Shown piece after piece: positions 12,001-12,620 of a stretch of DNA of 12,620 nt. Origin of the DNA: Baffinella frigidus (Eukaryota; Cryptophyceae; Cryptomonadales; Baffinellaceae); assembly GCA_026770585.1 (NCBI GenBank), contig MU646582.1:110029-122648 (forward strand), written 5' to 3'. Below the pieces are notes generated by a model that saw nothing but the letters and a program-made list of their open reading frames with translations, was not told where the DNA came from and searched no databases. Within the stretch, counting starts at the first letter, position 1; every line of letters starts with the position of its first letter. A program made the position numbers and the translations under genes.

Positions 12001-12159
12001 AGCGCTGAACCCCAGAGCCTAGAGAGCGTCCTGACCCCCACATCGCTCGGCCGTCGTAACCCGTAGCCGCTAACCTGTAACCAGGGATGAGCGTGGGGGT
12101 GATCGCGAGCGAGGACGGCGACCTTGTGGCGGAGTTCCGCCTGCCGTCTCCCCCTACCG
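1..12159 (+). CDS. Split gene for a plant-type FG-GAP repeat protein (middle to C-terminal part; exons listed separately)
   Basis: Assembled from nine coding patches on the + strand with GT..AG boundaries and compatible phases. Telling segments in order are [132 protein letters not shown] and FRLPSPPT. Their order and spacing resemble the C-terminal half of the plant FG-GAP family (At3g51050 type, recalled from memory). That family is predicted to form a beta-propeller and to enter the secretory pathway, and its function is poorly known. DLNRDGAID fits the FG-GAP/EF-hand-like calcium loop DxNxDGxxD. Two cysteines (in SCYAW and ETICK) sit where I recall cysteines in the family. Coding makes up only about 0.7 kb of 12 kb. 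The N-terminus lies before the window and the C-terminal membrane part, if present, after it. Exon choice among duplicated copies is inferred. Confidence 0.82.
27..402. repeat. Degenerate telomere-like heptamer array
   Basis: Except for the exon copy at 178-216, this stretch is variants of ACCCGAA, CCCTAAA and CCTGAAC. It starts directly after each exon 1 donor. No gene is seen on either strand; the long minus-strand ORF here is just the repeat read in frame. Confidence 0.8.
178..216 (+). pseudogene. Second copy of exon 1 end (exon echo or alternative exon)
   Basis: Bases 191-230 match 1-40 at about 80% without gaps, running through the donor and into the following CTAAACCC. In the same frame it reads [13 protein letters not shown] and ends in phase 0 before GTGCTT. 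It is open and coding-like, so it may be the real exon rather than the echo. Transcript reads are needed to decide. Confidence 0.55.
772..959 (+). mobile_element. 188-bp TA-flanked MITE, Tc1/mariner-like (copy 1)
   Basis: The ends are inverted: left CAGTCCACCTACCCTAAC, and right end (reverse complement) CAGAGGACCTACCCTAAC, giving the TIR CAGNNNACCTACCCTAAC. The element is flanked by TA at 770-771 and 960-961. TA target duplication and CAG ends fit the mariner/Stowaway type of non-autonomous element. It contains an internal direct repeat of GCATACYTACCCTCCACAC. No transposase is present. Confidence 0.85.
1496..1683 (+). mobile_element. 188-bp TA-flanked MITE (copy 2)
   Basis: Same element as at 772, carried along in the second 724-bp unit, with TA at 1494-1495 and 1684-1685. 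Its centre (about 1570-1600) matches the third copy at 11639 and differs from copy 1. It therefore carries the family-typical interior. Confidence 0.85.
2019..2113 (+). CDS. FG-GAP protein, exon 2 (calcium-loop exon)
   Basis: 95 nt, phase 0 to phase 2, with acceptor AACCCAG and donor GACAG|GTAGTG. It reads [19 protein letters not shown] and then [12 protein letters not shown] plus two bases of an Arg codon. DLNRDGAID fits the FG-GAP calcium loop (D1, N3, D5, G6, D9). This is the only copy that holds the full exon: upstream echoes keep only its 5' end and downstream echoes only its 3' end. The acceptor lies inside a perfect dyad, CAGGTG-CTA-CACCTG (2016-2030). Confidence 0.85.
2222..2416 (+). 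pseudogene. Exon 2 end echo, split by a hairpin element
   Basis: Bases 2222-2247 read GTTGACCTCAACCGGGATAG and onward, matching the calcium-loop region of exon 2. The copy resumes at 2412-2416 (GACAG) followed by the same GTAGTGAGCC donor context as the real exon. Removing 2248-2407 and one GATT restores a gap-free match to exon 2 with Gly changed to Ser (RDSAID). Confidence 0.85.
2248..2407. mobile_element. 160-bp hairpin element, 4-bp TSD GATT (TMAT family)
   Basis: Target duplication GATT is at 2244-2247 and 2408-2411. Termini are TCATCCGGACGAGTATT on the left and, as reverse complement, TAATCCCGCCGAGTATT on the right. They continue as a perfect inverted repeat to about 34 bp per side. 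The outer arms match those of the element at 4145, but the centre differs. No ORF of note. Confidence 0.88.
2417..2621. other. Intron segment without recognised feature
   Basis: Single-copy-looking intron sequence between two exon 2 echoes. A GGTTCGAGCCC box occurs on the minus strand near 2505, but there is no tRNA fold around it. Nothing else is recognised. Confidence 0.5.
2622..3061 (+). pseudogene. Three further echoes of the exon 2 end with donor sites
   Basis: Copies end at 2656 (2622-2656), 2912 (2881-2912) and 3061 (3050-3061), each as ATCGACAG followed by GT. Segments of the downstream intron (GTGAGCCTCGAGAACAGACA) are duplicated with them at 2114, 2417 and about 2839. The duplicated unit therefore spans the exon-intron boundary. 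They give up to five donor sites for exon 2. Confidence 0.8.
2680..3025. repeat. 20-nt AT-rich tandem repeat in two blocks
   Basis: Units close to GCATAATTTTCTCTAAATTT repeat about six times at 2690-2795 and about four times at 2930-3015. Each block ends in TTCTTCGGGTTGT and GCCGGGAATGGTC-like sequence and sits directly after an exon 2 echo. The block was probably duplicated together with the echo. Confidence 0.85.
3062..3332. repeat. Degenerate CCCTAAA array upstream of exon 3 echoes
   Basis: Repeats of CCCTAAACTCTACAC, CCCCAACC and CCCTGAAC fill about 3085-3290. No coding potential is seen. The C-rich, CTAAC/CTGAAC-bearing sequence leads into the first exon 3 acceptor echo at 3333. Confidence 0.85.
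3333..3375 (+). pseudogene. Exon 3 start echo (acceptor copy 1)
   Basis: After CCCCAG the sequence follows the exon 3 start (GGTGGCGGCAGTGATTGGGG), then diverges at CCGTCCTGAG. It is a possible decoy acceptor. Confidence 0.75.
3460..3655 (+). pseudogene. Exon 3 start echo, split by a hairpin element
   Basis: Bases 3460-3493 follow exon 3 (GGTTGAGGCGGTGATTGGGG, then GTGGTGATC). The copy resumes at 3638 as CGTCCGGAGGG. Removing 3494-3633 and one GATC gives a contiguous match to the exon 3 copies. Confidence 0.85.
3494..3633. mobile_element. 140-bp hairpin element, 4-bp TSD GATC (TMAT family)
   Basis: Target duplication GATC is at 3490-3493 and 3634-3637. Termini are TCATACGCAAACACTT and, on the right, the reverse complement TCATACGGAAACACTT, with arms of about 50 bp. 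The core (ACTACAC ... TTTACTAGTAATATTAAAGC ... GTGTAGT) is shared with the elements at 4145 and 6823, although the outer arms are different. Confidence 0.88.
3656..3792. repeat. Telomere-like and AATAAACAA-rich intron segment
   Basis: Contains CCCTGAACCCC and a run of AATAAACAAT repeats (3718-3777) just before the exon 3 acceptor. No gene. Confidence 0.7.
3793..3890 (+). CDS. FG-GAP protein, exon 3
   Basis: 98 nt, phase 2 to phase 1, with acceptor AAATCAG and donor CACAG|GTACC. The AG left from exon 2 plus the first G gives Arg. The exon then reads [17 protein letters not shown] and [15 protein letters not shown]. In order and spacing this parallels the strand after the calcium loop in plant FG-GAP proteins, including a CxxxxTxG-type motif (SCYAWVTTG). 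It is the only copy with both an acceptor-like and a donor-like end and an unbroken reading frame. Confidence 0.85.
3990..4042. repeat. TTCAGGG / ATTCAGG run (G-strand orientation)
   Basis: Tandem TTCAGGATTCAGGATTCA and TTCAGGGTTCAGGG, the reverse orientation of the CCCTGAA variants elsewhere, directly upstream of an exon 3 echo. Confidence 0.8.
4052..4139 (+). pseudogene. Exon 3 echo with intact donor
   Basis: It follows exon 3 from GTGATTGGGG through CACAG|GTATTT with few substitutions. Codons stay open ([14 protein letters not shown]-like, with Glu changed to Lys in PEG), but the first bases and a clear acceptor are lost. It could serve as an alternative 5' splice site. Confidence 0.75.
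4145..4295. mobile_element. 151-bp hairpin element, 4-bp TSD TATT (TMAT family)
   Basis: Target duplication TATT is at 4141-4144 and 4296-4299. The left end is TAATCGCGGTGAGTATTT; the right end (reverse complement) is TCATCCGGACGAGTATTT. Arms continue through GACTCAAATACGAT. It sits two bases after the GT of an exon 3 echo donor. The core carries ACTACAC...GTGTAGT as in the 3494 and 6823 elements, while the outer arms are those of the 2248 element. Confidence 0.88.
4300..4508. other. Intron segment without recognised feature
   Basis: Mixed-composition sequence between two hairpin elements. A short ORF is open here, but it runs into the inverted repeat at 4511 and has no recognisable motif. 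Confidence 0.5.
4511..4610 (+). mobile_element. 100-bp TA-flanked MITE, TIR TCCCTTAAGTGGCG
   Basis: Ends TCCCTTAAGTGGCG and CGCCACTTAAGGGA are perfect inverted repeats flanked by TA at 4509-4510 and 4611-4612. The segment AGTAGGCTCATACGCCCTAC is shared, in reverse orientation, with the element at 7092. The interior has CCTAGG-type palindromes. Confidence 0.82.
4645..4764 (+). pseudogene. Exon 3 echo interrupted by TTTAGGG repeats
   Basis: Exon 3-like sequence (GTGATTGGGG to CTGGAGGG) is followed by TTTAGGG repeats at 4676-4710. Exon 3-like sequence resumes at 4711 (GTCGCCGTATCTCGGATGTG) through CACAG|GTACC. Confidence 0.82.
4676..4710 (+). repeat. Interstitial TTTAGGG telomere-type run
   Basis: About five units of TTTAGGG with one TTAGGG variant, lying inside the exon 3 echo where other copies have GGGGCACCG. 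This is the cleanest telomere-type run in the window. Confidence 0.88.
4780..4923. mobile_element. 144-bp TA-flanked hairpin element, TIR TCTCAGAAAAGGG
   Basis: A perfect inverted repeat of about 36 bp starts TCTCAGAAAAGGGATTTTTA, flanked by TA at 4778-4779 and 4924-4925. An inner inverted repeat contains AAGTTGACGAATTTGTAC, which resembles the two mini-palindromes at 9627 and 9742. Confidence 0.85.
4926..5276. other. Intron segment with short repeats
   Basis: The direct repeat CCCTATATCCCTAC occurs near 5020 and 5122. GCAAAGGGATTT (4953) and AAATCCCTTTGTAG (5188) are near-inverted, so the segment may be a decayed hairpin element. A related string, ATCCCTTTGTAGCCCG, appears at 9168 near exon 6 echoes. 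No gene is seen. Confidence 0.5.
5277..5300 (+). pseudogene. Exon 4 start echo 1
   Basis: After TTACAG the sequence GAACGCCGCCGGC matches the exon 4 start, then diverges into the CT tract. Confidence 0.7.
5312..5628. repeat. Long CT tract with CTCGCTCG interruptions
   Basis: Over 300 bp of CT dinucleotides broken by CGCTCG. It lies between two exon 4 acceptor echoes and ends in GAACCCTCCGCCCTAACTCA, just before the second. The RE/SL-rich ORFs on both strands are repeat translations, not genes. Confidence 0.95.
5652..5696 (+). pseudogene. Exon 4 start echo 2
   Basis: After CTCACAG it follows exon 4 closely through ACGCTCTTCAACGAGACCAT and CTGCAAA ([14 protein letters not shown]), then runs into CCCTGAACCCC. 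The junction falls mid-exon, without a splice site. Confidence 0.82.
5697..5842. repeat. CCCTGAAC/CCCTAAAC telomere-like array
   Basis: Repeats of CCCTGAACCCTGCAC and similar, ending in a CGCAG acceptor-like site. Confidence 0.75.
5843..5862 (+). pseudogene. Exon 4 start echo 3 (diverged)
   Basis: GGACGCCGCCCACG after CGCAG resembles the first bases of exon 4, then diverges. Confidence 0.6.
5910..6041. repeat. Second CT tract
   Basis: CT dinucleotides with CGCTCG interruptions, ending in TGAACCCTACGCCGTAACTC next to the real exon 4 acceptor. The arrangement duplicates the first CT tract. It can act as a long polypyrimidine tract. Confidence 0.93.
6065..6167 (+). CDS. FG-GAP protein, exon 4
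   Basis: 103 nt, phase 1 to phase 2, with acceptor CTCACAG and donor CCCG|GTTGTC. G from exon 3 plus GA gives Gly; the exon then reads [19 protein letters not shown] and [14 protein letters not shown]. The block G-x-P-...-LFN-x-x-IC-x-x-xSPF is what I recall from the plant FG-GAP family directly after the CxAVxTSG segment. This supports the exon 3 to exon 4 order. An interrupted copy lies at 6348-6612. The donor is the least certain boundary: both copies have GT at the same aligned place, but alternatives downstream exist. Confidence 0.82.
6168..6347. other. Intron segment with CCTAGG/CCTACGG palindromes
   Basis: Holds CCCTAGGTCCCTAGG and CCTACCGTAGGGTCCCTACGG-like inverted strings. Related sequence (CACCC..GGAAA CCCTAGGTCCCTAGG) recurs near 6675-6702 after the second exon 4 copy, so the start of this intron is duplicated too. 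Confidence 0.55.
6348..6612 (+). pseudogene. Exon 4 copy split by a hairpin element
   Basis: Bases 6348-6403 match exon 4 from ACGCACGCGCTCTTC with Asn changed to Thr (LFTETICK). The copy resumes at 6577 (GGTCTCTCCCGCC) through CTCAAATCGGG|GTTT. Without the element and one AGAT the frame is open to the donor, but it lacks the GAACGCCGCC start and a normal acceptor. Confidence 0.85.
6404..6572. mobile_element. 169-bp hairpin element, 4-bp TSD AGAT
   Basis: Target duplication AGAT is at 6400-6403 and 6573-6576. The TIR TCGTCACGCAAGCTTCCAG (right copy TCGTTACGCAAGC...) extends to arms of about 65 bp with small mismatches. The empty site, CGCAAGATGGTC, is visible in exon 4 at 6125-6136. Confidence 0.9.
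6613..6822. other. Intron segment without recognised gene
   Basis: Contains a short hairpin (GGTACAGATTTCTGTACC, 6642-6659) and CCCTAGGTCCCTAGGGG. The rest is unremarkable. Confidence 0.5.
6823..6964. mobile_element. 142-bp hairpin element, 4-bp TSD AATC (TMAT family)
   Basis: Target duplication AATC is at 6819-6822 and 6965-6968. Termini are TAATCTCCGCAAAAAG and, as the right-end reverse complement, TCATCTCCACAAAAG, with arms of about 50 bp. The core TTTACTACAC...CTACTAGTAATAGTAAAGC is shared with the 3494 element. Confidence 0.87.
7092..7192 (-). mobile_element. 101-bp TA-flanked MITE, TIR TCCCTCAAGTG
   Basis: Ends TCCCTCAAGTG and CACTTGAGGGA are flanked by TA at 7090-7091 and 7193-7194. 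The segment CCTACGGTAGGGCGTATGAG reads in reverse relative to the 4511 element, so the two are family members in opposite orientation. Confidence 0.82.
7195..7354. other. 3' end of intron 4
   Basis: Telomere-like fragments and an alternative acceptor at 7319 (CTCAG|GTGAAG). That acceptor would put a stop (TGA) in frame after the chosen exon 4 donor. Confidence 0.5.
7355..7415 (+). CDS. FG-GAP protein, exon 5
   Basis: 61 nt, phase 2 to phase 0, with acceptor CGGGGGAG and donor CACGCG|GTGCTA. It reads [20 protein letters not shown]. The LxVATPxLIPR-like string is a recognised plant FG-GAP family block in my memory and falls just before the next strand (exon 6). The acceptor was chosen because it keeps frame with exon 4 and because the GGGGTGGAC start recurs in the two other copies near 7950 and 8110; it is less certain than the donor. 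At least four copies of the exon 5 end lie downstream. Confidence 0.72.
7427..7765. repeat. Dyad-rich tandem repeat, about 131-142 bp period
   Basis: Units start near CTGGTCCCTCCCCGATGCGT at 7438, 7569 and 7711. Each contains an imperfect stem (CCCTCCCCGATG / CATCGGAGGGGGG around GAATTC) and a CCCCTGCGGGGGG stem. The repeat lies directly after the exon 5 donor and ends in an exon 5 echo. Confidence 0.85.
7768..7790 (+). pseudogene. Exon 5 end echo 1
   Basis: CCGCCGTCATCCCTCGCCAC, then GCG|GTGCTC: identical to the exon 5 end and its donor start. Confidence 0.78.
7791..7949. repeat. GGTCCAGGGTGTAGGG telomere-like segment
   Basis: Degenerate G-strand repeats (GTCCAGGGTGTAGGGT) fill the interval before the next exon 5 copy. 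The pattern recurs at 8046-8110. Confidence 0.7.
7958..8014 (+). pseudogene. Second, open copy of exon 5 (possible alternative exon)
   Basis: It reads [19 protein letters not shown], in frame, and ends CACGCG|GTTCTG. It is nearly full length with a G-rich acceptor region. It could be the used exon or an alternative one; Arg to Cys in the IPR motif makes it the weaker candidate. Confidence 0.65.
8113..8353 (+). pseudogene. Exon 5 copy split by a hairpin element
   Basis: GTGGACGCACACACAAAGGT through CCCCCGCCGGC, interrupted at 8155-8336, then ATCCCGCGCCACACG|GTGG. With the element and one GC removed, the length matches exon 5 exactly. Confidence 0.85.
8155..8336 (-). mobile_element. 182-bp hairpin element CCACACGAGG, 2-bp TSD GC (copy A)
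   Basis: TIR CCACACGAGGCTATCCATGC (right copy CTATCTATAC) flanked by GC at 8153-8154 and 8337-8338. The inner inverted repeat centres on AAATGATCACGTTTCC. Relative to copy B at 8938 the interior runs in the opposite direction. Confidence 0.85.
8354..8461 (+). pseudogene. CCCTAAA fragment ending in exon 5 echo 4
   Basis: Telomere-like CCCTGAACCCTAAAC runs into GCCGTCATGCCGCGCCAGGC, then G|GTTCG (8441-8461), a diverged exon 5 end. Confidence 0.65.
8462..8684. other. Intron segment without recognised feature
   Basis: AT-rich sequence with a direct GCCCTAATTA duplication (8483 and 8506). No gene is seen. Confidence 0.5.
8687..8774. mobile_element. 88-bp near-perfect hairpin with TA flanks
   Basis: Perfect 36-nt arms (8685-8720 against 8741-8776, counting the TA) around a 20-nt loop. 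Arm sequence TACGGCATTGCCTAGGACCT includes the CCTAGG/CTACCGTAGG strings seen in the 4511 and 7092 elements. TA flanks suggest the same TA-targeting type, but TA could also be part of the repeat. Confidence 0.75.
8779..8900. repeat. CCCTAAA runs with a duplicated unit before exon 6 echo
   Basis: AGGTGTCCCGCACTCATCGC followed by CTAAACCCTAAACCCT occurs twice (8810 and 8858). The string CAGATGGACGCCCTGCGAAA at 8779 recurs at 9345. The block ends in CTGACCTAG, the acceptor-like end for the exon 6 echo. Confidence 0.82.
8901..9160 (+). pseudogene. Exon 6 copy split by a hairpin element
   Basis: GATCGAGATGTGATGGACCG through GATACGTATC, interruption at 8938-9118, then TCGCCCATTCTTCCTGGTCA through GACGGCCTCATTTCCTC. 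After removal of the element and one TC, the copy aligns without gaps to exon 6. Confidence 0.85.
8938..9118 (+). mobile_element. 181-bp hairpin element CCACACGAGG, 2-bp TSD TC (copy B)
   Basis: TIR CCACACGAGGCTATCCATGC on both ends, TC at 8936-8937 and 9119-9120. It contains a CCGTACGGACATCCGTACGG hairpin at the centre. It is the reverse-oriented relative of copy A. Confidence 0.87.
9161..9216. other. Spacer with telomere-like remnant before an acceptor echo
   Basis: Contains ATCCCTTTGTAGCCCG (compare about 5188) and ends in CACCAG. No gene. Confidence 0.5.
9217..9279 (+). pseudogene. Exon 6 copy, 5' half
   Basis: After CACCAG it is almost identical to exon 6 from GATCGGGATG through TCCGACGGC ([18 protein letters not shown]), then diverges. 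Near-identity implies recent duplication or gene conversion. Confidence 0.82.
9280..9440. other. Intron 5, 3' end
   Basis: A duplicated CAGATGGACGCCCTGCGAAA block (9345) and a short CCCCAAACCCTGAACTAG telomere-like tract that supplies the exon 6 acceptor. Confidence 0.6.
9441..9557 (+). CDS. FG-GAP protein, exon 6
   Basis: 117 nt, exactly 39 codons, phase 0 to 0, with acceptor CTGAACTAG and donor ACCTCG|GTACGT. It reads [20 protein letters not shown], then [19 protein letters not shown]. The pattern hydrophobic strand, SDG turn, ISSFAHTG, then W-x-x-Q-TS is a typical propeller blade and parallels the DVVFLTxxGxVxSY...W-Q segment I recall in plant FG-GAP proteins. Two truncated or split copies lie upstream and two diverged pieces downstream. 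Confidence 0.87.
9558..9626. other. Start of intron 6
   Basis: Unique-looking sequence; nothing recognised. Confidence 0.4.
9627..9666. repeat. Mini-palindrome AAGTTGAC...GTCAACTT (1)
   Basis: 8-bp inverted ends around GGATTTTTACCGTAAACCTG. A near copy is at 9742. The downstream flank ATAGTC...GAGT also repeats, so this is a tandem duplication of about 115 bp. Confidence 0.75.
9690..9735 (+). pseudogene. Diverged exon 6 fragment
   Basis: GCGACGGCTTGATCGCATCC followed by TTTGCGCACACGGCTC tracks the exon 6 segment for [12 protein letters not shown] with several substitutions. Confidence 0.7.
9742..9782. repeat. Mini-palindrome AAGTTGAC...GTCAACTT (2)
   Basis: As the copy at 9627, with GGATTTGTACCGCAAACCTG inside and a CCGCA/TGCGG inner stem. 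Confidence 0.75.
9826..9965. mobile_element. 140-bp near-perfect loopless palindrome
   Basis: Arms meet at GGATCC (9893-9898) with no loop. From the centre outwards, pairing is nearly unbroken to CCACCAGCCCT / AGGGCTGGTGG, apart from a small mismatched patch near 9837-9844. It sits in exon 6-like remnants (left GACATCCTTCC, right TGGTCAGCGATGC). No clean target duplication was found. Confidence 0.82.
9966..10041. other. Exon 6-like remnant and CCCTAAAC acceptor tract
   Basis: TCAGCGATGCTTTCTTTCTC resembles a decayed exon 6 piece, followed by CACTATACCCTAAACAG, which supplies an acceptor-like end. Confidence 0.55.
10042..10099 (+). pseudogene. Exon 7 copy, 5' part with its own donor-like end
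   Basis: After AAACAG it reads [20 protein letters not shown], nearly identical to exon 7 for 55 nt, and ends ATCG|GTCC. It differs from exon 7 by Phe to Cys. It could be spliced in as a short alternative, but its end breaks the phase. Confidence 0.75.
10100..10343. repeat. Intron 6 segment with direct repeat and palindrome
   Basis: GACAGCTGCTGACCGGCCGC plus TTCCACG occurs at 10190 and 10307. Between them is the perfect palindrome CCGCGTGACCGGTCACGCGG (10261-10280). No coding sequence is recognised. Confidence 0.75.
10344..10424 (+). CDS. FG-GAP protein, exon 7
   Basis: 81 nt, 27 codons, phase 0 to 0, with acceptor CCCTCAG and donor GCCTCG|GTTGAC. It reads [20 protein letters not shown] and AGEDKAS. 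The Trp after the exon 6 LNWQLQTS segment agrees with the family pattern. The [11 protein letters not shown] string looks like a propeller strand-turn-strand. Confidence 0.85.
10425..10716. repeat. Telomere-like arrays with exon 7 end echo
   Basis: CCCTAAACCTTACACCCTGAAC and ACCCGAAACCCCAAACC variants fill 10430-10490 and 10555-10714. The segment 10500-10532 repeats the exon 7 end (GAGACGGTGTCGGCAGGGGA through GCATCG|GTACAC). The array ends in CCCTCAACCAG, the exon 8 acceptor. Confidence 0.85.
10717..10795 (+). CDS. FG-GAP protein, exon 8
   Basis: 79 nt, phase 0 to phase 1, with acceptor CTCAACCAG and donor GCGATCG|GTACAG. It reads [20 protein letters not shown] and then THLLAI plus the G of a Gly codon. 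Joined to exon 9 it gives [16 protein letters not shown], which fits the LLAxG...VL/VIxxxG pattern of a propeller blade. The exact phase agreement supports both exons. Confidence 0.83.
10881..10896 (+). pseudogene. Exon 8 end echo 1
   Basis: CACCTCCTTGCGATCG|GTGC repeats the last 16 bases and donor of exon 8. Confidence 0.65.
10908..10948. repeat. TTC trinucleotide tract
   Basis: TTC units with one CGC interruption. A GAA-type tract lies at 11427-11459 in the opposite orientation, so the two could pair in the intron RNA. Confidence 0.9.
11000..11208 (+). pseudogene. Two more exon 8 copies in a tandem duplication of about 131 bp
   Basis: Both follow AGTCAACCGGTTGGGTCGAC. Copy 1 reads [19 protein letters not shown] in frame (to 11077, donor GTGC). 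Copy 2 reads [10 protein letters not shown]-like after an extra base and ends at 11208 before GTACG. The first is open and could be an alternative exon 8 end, but no acceptor is obvious. Confidence 0.75.
11209..11497. other. Intron 8 segment
   Basis: A small hairpin (AGACAAGAGC / GCTCTTGTCT, 11299-11338) and a GAA-rich purine tract (11427-11459). No gene is recognised. Confidence 0.5.
11498..11529 (+). pseudogene. Exon 9 start echo 1
   Basis: After GCCGCAG it reads GG then [10 protein letters not shown], followed by GTTCTC. It has the same acceptor and start as exon 9. Confidence 0.75.
11619..11845 (+). pseudogene. Exon 9 start echo 2, split by the 188-bp MITE
   Basis: GGATGAGTGTGGGAGTGATA (to 11638), the transposon, then GCGAGCCAGGACTGACC. 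Without the element and one TA it follows exon 9 (GTGATCGCGAGCGAGGAC). Confidence 0.85.
11639..11826 (-). mobile_element. 188-bp TA-flanked MITE (copy 3, inverted)
   Basis: Same length and ends as the copies at 772 and 1496, in reverse orientation, with TA at 11637-11638 and 11827-11828. Because it lies in an exon 9 echo, the empty site is known. This confirms the element ends and the TA target. Confidence 0.92.
11931..11952 (+). pseudogene. Exon 9 start echo 3 (diverged)
   Basis: AAATGAGCGTGGGGGTGACA after GAGCAG, then unrelated sequence. Confidence 0.65.
12085..12159 (+). CDS. FG-GAP protein, exon 9
   Basis: 75 nt, phase 1 to phase 1, with acceptor TGTAACCAG and donor CTACCG|GTGCGC. G from exon 8 plus GG gives Gly; the exon then reads [17 protein letters not shown] and RLPSPPT. 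The ending x-x-LPxPPT matches the LPAPPTHA block I recall before the last FG-GAP strand of plant relatives. This is the only full copy; three 5' echoes lie upstream and one 3' echo downstream. Confidence 0.85.
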
Positions 12160-12197
12160 GTGCGCTAACCCTAAACCCTAAAACCATAAACCTAATA

Positions 12198-12334
<137 letters not shown>

Positions 12335-12335
12335 A

Positions 12336-12371
12336 GGAGTTCCGCCTGCCGTCTCCCCCTACCGGTGCGCT
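12336..12371 (+). pseudogene. Exon 9 end echo (36-nt exact duplicate)
   Basis: Identical to 12131-12166 over 36 nt, including the donor, with a microsatellite between. It begins just after TATATAG. Confidence 0.88.
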
Positions 12372-12386
12372 CCCCCACCCACAAAG

Positions 12387-12418
12387 CGGACTACAAAGGC
12401 ATTTCGCGGCTGCCGTCT
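12387..12418 (+). CDS. Possible exon 10 start (low confidence)
   Basis: After ACAAAG, the phase-compatible reading is [11 protein letters not shown], giving PPT-ADYKG. It weakly resembles the ADFNGDG start of an FG-GAP strand expected here. It dissolves into the microsatellite after 12418, and its last bases (CTGCCGTCT) repeat exon 9 sequence, so it may be another rearranged piece. Confidence 0.3.

Positions 12419-12620
<202 letters not shown>

Larger units (their letters stand above)
11573..12010. repeat. AGAGAGCGTTTCAGC short repeats with AGCGCTGAACCCC
   Basis: Units of AGAGAGCGTTTCAGC occur near 11573 and three times in tandem at about 11957-12001. They are linked to GCGCTGAACCCCAGAG strings, which look like a mixture of AGCGCT and the telomere-like CCTGAACCCC. 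Confidence 0.75.

Overview
This looks like nuclear DNA of a eukaryote, probably a green-lineage alga or a relative. There is no bacterial-style gene packing. The window is dominated by degenerate CCCTAAA/TTTAGGG-type (plant/green-algal telomere-like) repeats, microsatellites and small hairpin transposons. Short GC-rich coding patches on the + strand are separated by long introns. The lineage is inference; the rest is read from the sequence.

Main result: the window carries the middle to C-terminal part of one split gene on the + strand. Eight complete exons (2019-2113, 3793-3890, 6065-6167, 7355-7415, 9441-9557, 10344-10424, 10717-10795, 12085-12159), plus the end of an earlier exon at 1-26, join with consistent GT..AG sites and matching codon phases (0, 2, 1, 2, 0, 0, 0, 1, 1). 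The conceptual product is about 240 residues. It reads like a plant-type FG-GAP repeat (beta-propeller) protein of the kind represented in Arabidopsis by At3g51050. That homology is recalled from memory, not searched. It contains a canonical calcium-loop motif, DLNRDGAID.

Layout. Bases 1-402 hold two copies of the first exon end plus a degenerate telomere-like array. Bases 403-2018 are a 724-bp tandem repeat (about 2.2 units) carrying repeated copies of the next exon's acceptor side and a 188-bp TA-flanked transposon. Bases 2114-3792 hold copies of the exon 2 end and exon 3 start, 20-nt AT-rich tandem repeats, a telomere-like array and two hairpin elements. Bases 3891-6064 hold exon 3 and exon 4 copies, three hairpin elements, a TTTAGGG run inside an exon copy, and long CT/CG tracts. 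Bases 6168-7354 hold an interrupted exon 4 copy and three hairpin elements. Bases 7416-9440 hold several exon 5 and exon 6 copies, a dyad-rich tandem repeat and three hairpin elements. Bases 9558-12084 hold further copies of exons 6-9, a near-perfect 140-bp palindrome and an inverted third copy of the 188-bp transposon. Bases 12160-12620 are mostly AT, GT, GATA and GTAGAT microsatellites, probably reaching a contig edge.

The unusual feature is that every intron holds partial, often splice-site-bearing copies of the exons that flank it ('exon echoes'). Many echoes are split by small palindromic elements with clean target-site duplications. Because an uninterrupted copy lies close by, these provide natural empty-site/filled-site pairs. 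The introns therefore seem to have grown by local duplication of exon-intron boundaries, telomere-like fill and insertion of hairpin elements.
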